A DNA stretch of 38,719 nucleotides from positions 1-38,719 of the forward strand of contig SEEM01000030.1 in assembly GCA_004144595.1 (NCBI GenBank), read 5' to 3'. Each line of letters begins with the position of its first letter. The stretch's first letter is position 1. Both the position numbers and the translations under genes were made by a program. This DNA is from Hyphomicrobiales bacterium. GTDB taxonomy: Bacteria; Pseudomonadota; Alphaproteobacteria; Rhizobiales; Beijerinckiaceae. Under the pieces are notes generated by a model, which saw nothing but the letters and a program-made list of their open reading frames with translations, searched no databases and had not been told where the DNA came from. Below, one piece after another: positions 33,498 to 38,719 of the stretch.

Positions 33498-34757
33498 ATG
33501 AAGCAGACTCTCCCGTCCGCCGCCGTCCTCGGCGCCCGCGCCTTCGCCGCCTTGGCCGGCCTCAGTCGCTTCAGCGACGAGCCCGGCAAGCTGACGCGTC
33601 TTTACCTTTCGCCCGCGCACAAGCAGGCGGCGGAATGGGTCAAGGGGGCGATGGAGGTCGCGGGATTGACCGCCTTCATCGATGCCGCCGGCTCGGTCCA
33701 GGGCCGGCGCGACGGCACCGTGCCAGGGGCGCCGGCCGTGCTGATCGGGTCGCATATCGACACGGTGAAGGATGGCGGGCGCTTCGACGGCAATCTCGGC
33801 GTCGTCGCCGGCATCCTGGCGGCGCAGGCACTGCGCGATGCCGGGATCAGCCTGCCCTTCCCGCTCGAAGTCATTGGATTCGGCGACGAGGAGAATGTCC
33901 GCTTTCCCACCCATCTCTCGACCTCCGAGGCCTTGGCCGGCGCCTATGACCCGGCCTGGCTGGAGGCGCGCGACAGCGAGGGCGTCAAGCTCGGCGATGC
34001 GCTCCTTGCCTTCGGCGGCAACCCGGGGGGGATCGCGGCGCTGGCCCGCAAGCCGGGTTCGATCCAGGCCTATCTCGAAGCCCATATCGAGCAGGGACCG
34101 GTGCTGGAGGCTGAGAACGAGCCGGTCGGTATCGTCACGACCATCAATGCCCAGAGCCGGGCGCGGGTGCGCGTTACCGGCGAGGCCGGCCATGCCGGCA
34201 CCGTGCCGATGGCGCTGCGCAAGGACGCGCTGACCGCCGTGGCCGAGATGGCGCTGGCGCTGGAGCAGATCGCGGGCGCGCACGAACTCGCCGTCGGCAC
34301 GGTCGGCGTGCTGCGCCCCGAGCCAGGCGCGACCAATGTCGTCCCCGGCGCCGTCGCGTTCACCATCGATTTCCGTGCCCCGAAGGATGCGACCCTTGCG
34401 GCGATGGATACGGAGATCCGCGAACGCTTCGCCGAGATCGCGGCGCGGCGCGGCGTCGGGCTGGAGATCATCCCCTATGCCCGGGCCGCAGCCGTGCCGA
34501 TGGCGCCGAGGCTGCAGGAGGCCCTCGCCGCAGGCATCGCCCGCAGCGGCAGTAATCTCGCCGGCCGGCGCCTGCCTTCCGGCGCCGGGCACGACGCCAT
34601 GGCGATCGCGCGGATTGCCCCCGTCGCCATGCTCTTCGTGCGCAACGAGAAAGGCATCAGCCACTCCCCGCTGGAGAATATGACCGAGGCCGATGCCGGC
34701 ATCGCCATACGCGTCCTCATCGAAACGATTCTGGAGCTGGCCGGGCACTCAAAGTAG
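33498..34757 (+). CDS. M20-family allantoate / N-carbamoyl-L-amino acid amidohydrolase
   Basis: A 419-residue zinc amidohydrolase of the AllC/HyuC/PydC family. Metal ligands are His86 in GSHIDTV, Asp97 in RFDGNLGVVAG, the Glu pair 131-132 in GFGDEENVRF, and later His residues in EAHIEQGPVLE and ISHSPLE. The SGAGHDAM block is also characteristic. It cleaves a ureido group from allantoate, N-carbamoyl amino acids or N-carbamoyl-beta-alanine. The choice between these cannot be made from motifs, and no other purine or pyrimidine catabolic gene is adjacent. It is followed by hemA on the same strand, with a repeat between them. Confidence 0.85.
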   Translation: MKQTLPSAAVLGARAFAALAGLSRFSDEPGKLTRLYLSPAHKQAAEWVKGAMEVAGLTAFIDAAGSVQGRRDGTVPGAPAVLIGSHIDTVKDGGRFDGNLGVVAGILAAQALRDAGISLPFPLEVIGFGDEENVRFPTHLSTSEALAGAYDPAWLEARDSEGVKLGDALLAFGGNPGGIAALARKPGSIQAYLEAHIEQGPVLEAENEPVGIVTTINAQSRARVRVTGEAGHAGTVPMALRKDALTAVAEMALALEQIAGAHELAVGTVGVLRPEPGATNVVPGAVAFTIDFRAPKDATLAAMDTEIRERFAEIAARRGVGLEIIPYARAAAVPMAPRLQEALAAGIARSGSNLAGRRLPSGAGHDAMAIARIAPVAMLFVRNEKGISHSPLENMTEADAGIAIRVLIETILELAGHSK

Positions 34758-34807
34758 AACGATTTCAGCCGCGACACCGCGCGCCATTCCGCAAGCGGCC
34801 CGAAAGG

Positions 34808-34910
34808 CCTAGAGCAATCCTGAATTGCGGGATTGCTCCAGGCTTTTGGTCGATCGCATTTTCTTCACGCGAACCGGTACCACTTCGCTCGAAAATGCTC
34901 CGGGAGACGC
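34808..34910. repeat. Dispersed palindromic repeat, family 1, copy D (hemA leader)
   Basis: The element runs from CTAGAGCAATCC to AAAATGCTCCGGG, with internal pairs GCAATCC/GGATTGC and GAGCA/TGCTC, and includes the block CGCGAACCGGTACCACTT. It ends about 18 bp before the hemA start, so it must lie in, or be part of, the hemA 5' untranslated region or promoter. Confidence 0.65.
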
Positions 34911-34928
34911 GCGCCGCAGGAGGCTGGG

Positions 34929-36140
34929 ATGGACTTCGAGAACTTCTTCCGCCGGGAACTCGACGGATTGCGCAGCGAAGGCCGCTATCGCGTCTTCGCC
35001 GACCTGGAGCGCCAGGCCGGCCGCTTCCCGCTCGCGACCTATCATGGTGAGAGCGGCCCGCGCGACGTCACCGTCTGGTGCTCGAACGACTATCTCGGCA
35101 TGGGCCAGCATCCGAAGGTGCTCGCCGCGATGCATCAGGCGCTCGACGGCAGCGGCGCCGGCGCCGGCGGCACCCGCAATATCGGCGGCACCAACCATTA
35201 CCATGTCCTGCTGGAGCGCGAGCTCGCCGACCTCCATGGCAAGGAAGCCGCGCTGATCTTCAACTCCGGCTATGTCTCGAACTGGGCCTCGCTCTCGACG
35301 CTGGCCACGCGCATCCCCGGCTGCATCGTGCTGACGGACGGGCTGAACCATGCCTCGATGATCGAGGGCATCCGGCATTCGCGCGCCGAAAAGCATATCT
35401 TCGCCCATAACGACCCGGCCGACCTGCGCCGGAAGCTCGCAGCGCTCGACCCCAGCCGGCCGAAGCTGATCGCCTTCGAGTCGGTCTATTCGATGGATGG
35501 CGACATCGCGCCGGTCCGCGAATTCTTAGATATCGCCGAGGAATTCGGCGCGATGACCTATATCGACGAGGTCCATGCCGTCGGGCTCTATGGCGCGCGC
35601 GGCGGCGGCATCTCGGAGCGCGAGGGGCTGACCGACCGGCTGACCCTGATCCAGGGCACGCTGGCGAAATCCTATGGCGTGATCGGCGGCTATATCACCG
35701 GCTCGGCCGCGCTCTGCGACTTCATCCGCAGCTTCGCCTCCGGCTTCATCTTCTCCAGCTCCCTGCCGCCGGCCGTGGCGGCGGGTGCGATCGCAGCGAT
35801 CCGGCATCTCAAGGAGAGCTCCACCGAGCGCGAGCGCCAGCAGGACCGCGTCGCGGCTTTGCGGGCCAGGCTCGACAAGGCCGGCATCCCGCATCTCGCC
35901 AATCCCAGCCATATCGTGCCGGTGATGGTCGGGGACGCGCAGGCCTGCAAGGCGATCAGCGACGAGTTGCTCGATCGCTTCGACATCTATGTCCAGCCGA
36001 TCAACTACCCGACCGTGCCGCGCGGCACGGAACGCCTGCGGATCACGCCCTCGCCTTTCCATTCCGACGCCGATATCGACGCGCTGGTGGCGGCGCTCGG
36101 TGCGATCTGGGCGCGCGACGGGCTGAAGCGGGCAGCCTGA
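34929..36140 (+). CDS. hemA: 5-aminolevulinate synthase
   Basis: A 403-residue PLP enzyme that condenses glycine and succinyl-CoA to 5-aminolevulinate, the first step of C4-pathway tetrapyrrole synthesis in alphaproteobacteria. The opening MDFENFF is typical. Further blocks are the glycine-rich [28 protein letters not shown] (Asp213, His216) and the PLP lysine Lys247 in [14 protein letters not shown] precedes the ATG by 4-5 bases. The frame open upstream to 34833 is repeat sequence. The gene ends convergently with truB, and a double hairpin repeat separates them. Confidence 0.96.
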   Translation: MDFENFFRRELDGLRSEGRYRVFADLERQAGRFPLATYHGESGPRDVTVWCSNDYLGMGQHPKVLAAMHQALDGSGAGAGGTRNIGGTNHYHVLLERELADLHGKEAALIFNSGYVSNWASLSTLATRIPGCIVLTDGLNHASMIEGIRHSRAEKHIFAHNDPADLRRKLAALDPSRPKLIAFESVYSMDGDIAPVREFLDIAEEFGAMTYIDEVHAVGLYGARGGGISEREGLTDRLTLIQGTLAKSYGVIGGYITGSAALCDFIRSFASGFIFSSSLPPAVAAGAIAAIRHLKESSTERERQQDRVAALRARLDKAGIPHLANPSHIVPVMVGDAQACKAISDELLDRFDIYVQPINYPTVPRGTERLRITPSPFHSDADIDALVAALGAIWARDGLKRAA

Positions 36141-36151
36141 AGCCCGTTCGA

Positions 36152-36249
36152 GGCGTCATTCTCGGGCTTGACCCGAGAATCTCCGGACGAGAGAGCGCCG
36201 GGAGCCTCTTCCGGCACGAGATGCTCGGGTCAAGCCCGAGCATGACGCC
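36152..36249. repeat. Dispersed hairpin repeat, family 2 (hemA/truB gap)
   Basis: The cleanest copy in the window. Two 32-base arms (36152-36183 and 36218-36249) are reverse complements except at two positions. Each arm also folds alone: 36158-36180 is ATTCTCGGG-CTTGA-CCCGAGAAT and 36221-36243 is ATGCTCGGG-TCAAG-CCCGAGCAT, both perfect 9-bp stems. It likely ends or protects the 3' ends of both convergent genes (inference). Confidence 0.85.
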
Positions 36250-36258
36250 CATCCGCTC

Positions 36259-37206
36259 TCAGAGATTGAAGACGCGGTGGGGAACGAACTCGCCGCTCTG
36301 GACCGAACCTGTCGAGACCAGCGTGCCCGCGCAGGTGGCGTAGGCTGCCTCCAACTCGACCGGCGCGTCGGCGCCGCGCAGCAGGGCGGTCTGGCCGCGC
36401 TTGAGGCGTGCGGCAGCGTCGCGATGAAGCACGATCTCGGGAATCAGCGTCAGCGCCGCCTTGACCGGCTGCAAGGCCGCCAGCGCACTCTCCGGGCTTT
36501 CGCGCAGGTCCTCGACGCTCGCGGCATCGGTGACCAGGAACGGGCCGACACGGGTGCGGCGCAGGTGCGCGACATGGCCGAGGCAGCCGAGCGCCAGGCC
36601 GAGATCGCGGGCGATGGCGCGGACATAGGTGCCCTTGCCGCATTCGGCCTCGAAGGTAGTGGTGGCGCCGTCATGGCTGACGATGCGGAGCGCGTCGATC
36701 TCGACAGGCCGCGCCTCCAGCTCGACCTCCTCGCCGTCGCGGGCGAGGTCATAGGCGCGCTCCCCAGCGATCTTGATCGCCGAGAATTTCGGCGGCGTCT
36801 GCATGATCGTGCCGGTGAAGCGCGGCAGCAGGGCCTGGATCGCCGCTTCGTCGGGGCGCTCCCCCGAGGTCGCGATGACGCTGCCCTCGGTGTCGTCGGT
36901 ATTGGTCTGCGTGCCCCAGGCGACAGTGAACTGATAGGCCTTACGGCCGTCCATGACGAAGGGCACGGTCTTGGTCGCCTCGCCCAGCGCGATCGGCAGC
37001 AGGCCCGATGCCAGCGGATCGAGCGTGCCGGCATGGCCGGCCTTCTTGGCGCCGAAAGCGCGCTTGACGACGCTGACCGCATGGGTCGAGGTCATGCCGA
37101 TCGGCTTGTCGAGCACGACCCAGCCATGGACATCGCGCTTCTTCGGGCGCGGCGCCGGCGTGGCGTCCTGTTCCTGGACAGGCTCGGAGGGTTTCTCAGC
37201 GGTCAT
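36259..37206 (-). CDS. truB: tRNA pseudouridine(55) synthase
   Basis: A 315-residue TruB that makes pseudouridine 55 in the T loop of tRNAs. The catalytic Asp63 is in [26 protein letters not shown] and [13 protein letters not shown] are further family blocks. A charged, Pro-rich tail of about 25 residues precedes the domain. The start overlaps the rbfA stop by 11 bases, so the two are co-translated in the infB-rbfA-truB operon. rpsO, which often follows truB, is not in this window. Confidence 0.95.
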   Translation of the reverse strand: MTAEKPSEPVQEQDATPAPRPKKRDVHGWVVLDKPIGMTSTHAVSVVKRAFGAKKAGHAGTLDPLASGLLPIALGEATKTVPFVMDGRKAYQFTVAWGTQTNTDDTEGSVIATSGERPDEAAIQALLPRFTGTIMQTPPKFSAIKIAGERAYDLARDGEEVELEARPVEIDALRIVSHDGATTTFEAECGKGTYVRAIARDLGLALGCLGHVAHLRRTRVGPFLVTDAASVEDLRESPESALAALQPVKAALTLIPEIVLHRDAAARLKRGQTALLRGADAPVELEAAYATCAGTLVSTGSVQSGEFVPHRVFNL

Positions 37207-37654
37207 CGTTACGGCGGTCTTCTTCGGGAATTTGGTCTTCGTCGCCCTGGTCGATCTTCAGGCGCGCAACCAGCGTGTCACGACGCACCGCGTCGGTGTC
37301 GAGCAGCGAATCGATGCGCTCGGCCGCGGCGAAGCTCTCGTCGGCGCGGAAGCGGATATCCGGCGCGTATTTCAGGTTCACGCGATGGGCGATCTCGCCG
37401 CGCATATAGCGCTTGTTGGCTTCGAGCGCCTTGAGCACCGGCTTCATGTCCTGCCCGCCGAGCGGCATGATGTAGGCCGTCGCGAGCTTGAGATCCGGCG
37501 AGAGGCGCACCTCAGGCACGGTGATGACGTGCTTTGCCAACACATCGTCATGGATATCGCCGCGCGCCAGCATGTCGGCGAGCGCATGACGGATCAATTC
37601 GCCGATGCGCAATTGCCGCTGGGACGGACCGGAGGGTTTTGCAGGTCTTGCCAT
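37196..37654 (-). CDS. rbfA: Ribosome-binding factor A
   Basis: A 152-residue RbfA, the 30S maturation and cold-adaptation factor, with a KH-like fold. It has [20 protein letters not shown] and [19 protein letters not shown], then a long acidic C-terminal tail ([18 protein letters not shown]). The frame is open 11 codons further up, but ATG 37654 gives the usual [13 protein letters not shown] beginning. It overlaps truB. The 255-bp gap to infB holds two repeats. Confidence 0.94.
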   Translation of the reverse strand: MARPAKPSGPSQRQLRIGELIRHALADMLARGDIHDDVLAKHVITVPEVRLSPDLKLATAYIMPLGGQDMKPVLKALEANKRYMRGEIAHRVNLKYAPDIRFRADESFAAAERIDSLLDTDAVRRDTLVARLKIDQGDEDQIPEEDRRNDDR

Positions 37655-37749
37655 GGTTCTCGTTTCTCCGGGATCGGACCGGACCAAACGTCCCGGCGGG
37701 CCTGGCCCGCCGTCTCAGGAAGATCAGGCGCTGGATCGCCGTGCGTCCC

Positions 37750-37838
37750 ATCGGACGCAAAATGCGATCCATCTCTTTGTCTCAGCATCGGATCGCTCCG
37801 AAAAGCGCGTTCCACTTTTCGGGCCGATGCTCAAACGC
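37750..37838. repeat. Dispersed palindromic repeat, family 1, copy C (infB-rbfA gap)
   Basis: CAGCATCGGATC at about 37783 pairs in part with GGGCCGATGCTC at about 37820-37832, with CCGAAAAGCGCGTTCCACTT between. Inside the infB-rbfA-truB transcript it would form a stem. Confidence 0.65.
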
Positions 37839-37845
37839 GCTCTTC

Positions 37846-37886
37846 TCGTCACGAGATGGCCGGACCCCAAGGCCCGGCCATGACGC
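37846..37886 (-). repeat. Hairpin after infB, short family-2 element
   Basis: At 37856-37881 ATGGCCGG-ACC and GG-CCCGGCCAT form an 11-bp stem with one mismatch around CCAA. The right flank ATGACGCG matches family-2 ends. It sits 24-30 bp after the infB stop, inside the operon, without a T-run, so it may attenuate or protect the upstream message rather than stop transcription. Confidence 0.6.
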
Positions 37887-37909
37887 GCTGTTTCAGGAAG
37901 CGCAGCCCT

Positions 37910-38719
37910 TTAAAGGGTGCGCTTGATCTCCTCGACGCGATAGCACTCGATCACATCGCCGGCGCGCATGTCCTGGTAGTTCTCGAAGGACATACCGCAT
38001 TCCTGACCTGCCACGACTTCCTTGGCGTCGTCCTTGAAGCGCTTGAGCTGCGAAAGCTTGCCCTCATGAACCACGACGTTGTCGCGGATCAGGCGGACAT
38101 TGGCGCCGCGCTCGATCGTGCCGTCGGTGACGCGGCAGCCGGCGATCTTGCCGACCTTCGAGACGCTGAAGATCTCGAGGATCGTCGCGTTGCCGAGCAT
38201 GGTCTCGCGCAGCGTCGGCGCCAGCAGGCCCGACATCGCATCCTTCACGTCATCCATGAGGTTATAGATGATGTTGTAGTAGCGAATCTCGACGCCGGCA
38301 CGGTCGGCCGCCTCGCGCGCTTCCTTGTGGGCGCGCACGTTGAAGCCGAGCACGACAGCACCCGAGGCCTGCGCTAGCGTGACGTCGGACTCGGTGATGG
38401 CACCGACGCCCGAAGACAGCACGCGGGCGCGGACTTCTTCGTTGCCGACCTTCTCAAGCGCTCCGACGATGGCTTCGACCGAGCCCTGCACGTCGCCCTT
38501 GACGACGAGCGGGAACTCCTTGCGGCCGGCGCCTTCCTTGAGCTCGCGCATCATCTCGGCGAGCGAGCGGCCGGCACCAGAAGCGGCACCACGGGCGGCG
38601 AGACGATCGCGGCGCTGACGCTCGCGATAATCGGTGACCTCGCGGGCGCGGGCCTCGGACTCGACGACCGCGACGCGGTCACCGGCCTCGGGCGTGCCGT
38701 TGAAGCCGAGAACCTCGAC
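37910..38719 (-). CDS. infB: Translation initiation factor IF-2, C-terminal part (cut by window edge)
   Basis: The C-terminal 269 residues of IF-2; the frame is open to the window end. The visible part is domain 3 and the fMet-tRNA-binding C2 domain. It contains [42 protein letters not shown] and [21 protein letters not shown] sequence, and ends [18 protein letters not shown]. The GTPase domain is beyond the edge. It is followed by rbfA and truB, the conserved nusA-infB-rbfA-truB order. An internal Met at 38554 is not a start, because domain sequence continues upstream in frame. Confidence 0.95.
   Translation of the reverse strand, partial: VEVLGFNGTPEAGDRVAVVESEARAREVTDYRERQRRDRLAARGAASGAGRSLAEMMRELKEGAGRKEFPLVVKGDVQGSVEAIVGALEKVGNEEVRARVLSSGVGAITESDVTLAQASGAVVLGFNVRAHKEAREAADRAGVEIRYYNIIYNLMDDVKDAMSGLLAPTLRETMLGNATILEIFSVSKVGKIAGCRVTDGTIERGANVRLIRDNVVVHEGKLSQLKRFKDDAKEVVAGQECGMSFENYQDMRAGDVIECYRVEEIKRTL

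Noticed and set aside
1..38719. CRISPR array, prophage, insertion sequence, toxin-antitoxin or defence system
   Set aside because: I found no regularly spaced repeats, transposase, integrase, phage structural gene or small toxin-antitoxin pair. The repeats present are dispersed hairpins without associated coding sequence.

Overview
The window is about 38.7 kb of GC-rich chromosomal DNA (near 65% GC by eye) from an alphaproteobacterium, almost certainly Hyphomicrobiales (Rhizobiales). A Bosea-like genome is my best guess, but that is inference. The evidence is a GcrA cell-cycle regulator with GANTC sites in front of it, a C4-pathway 5-aminolevulinate synthase, a double-length dCTP deaminase of the alphaproteobacterial type, a rhizobial AapJ-Q-M amino-acid transporter, and two families of dispersed palindromic repeats. 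I see no phage, plasmid, insertion sequence, CRISPR array or rRNA. Most of the window is ordinary chromosome. The more accessory parts are the catabolic module at the left and the polysaccharide locus at 22.9-32.1 kb.

Left part (1-8 kb): a BaiN/HI0933-type flavoprotein is followed by a compact catabolic module. Amidase, alpha/beta hydrolase and a family-5 solute-binding protein run leftward. A GntR-type regulator with two winged helices and an omega-amino-acid:pyruvate transaminase run rightward. Two intergenic regions of the module share the 9-mer ATGTATTTT, so the regulator may control both arms. The module would take up an amide-containing compound, hydrolyse it and transaminate the released amine, but the substrate cannot be read from the sequence.

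Middle (8-22.9 kb): tRNA-Gly(CCC), dCTP deaminase, apaG-argE (overlapping), a leftward argD-argF-hslO operon, gcrA, the aapJ-aapQ-aapM operon (no aapP ATPase gene beside it), guaC, an EamA-type exporter and an AbrB-type membrane protein. The gcrA upstream region holds a perfect DnaA box and five GANTC sites in 193 bp, a plausible replication- and methylation-controlled promoter.

Polysaccharide locus (22.9-32.1 kb): a GT4 and a GT2 glycosyltransferase, a Wzz/BY-kinase-like chain-length protein whose P-loop has lost its lysine, a Tat-exported GH10 glycanase 9 bp upstream of it, a Wzx-like flippase, a DUF6492-like putative glycosyltransferase and a WecG/TagA/CpsF glycosyltransferase. No Wzy polymerase, initiating phosphoglycosyltransferase or Wza exporter is present, so the pathway must be completed elsewhere.

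Right part (32.4-38.7 kb): an orphan SDR oxidoreductase, an M20 allantoate/N-carbamoyl amino acid amidohydrolase, hemA, and the leftward infB (cut by the window edge)-rbfA-truB translation operon. Palindromic repeats sit in most convergent gene ends, and also inside the aapJ/aapQ and infB/rbfA gaps and in the hemA leader. Their hairpin stems differ between copies by compensating base changes, which suggests that the folded form is kept.
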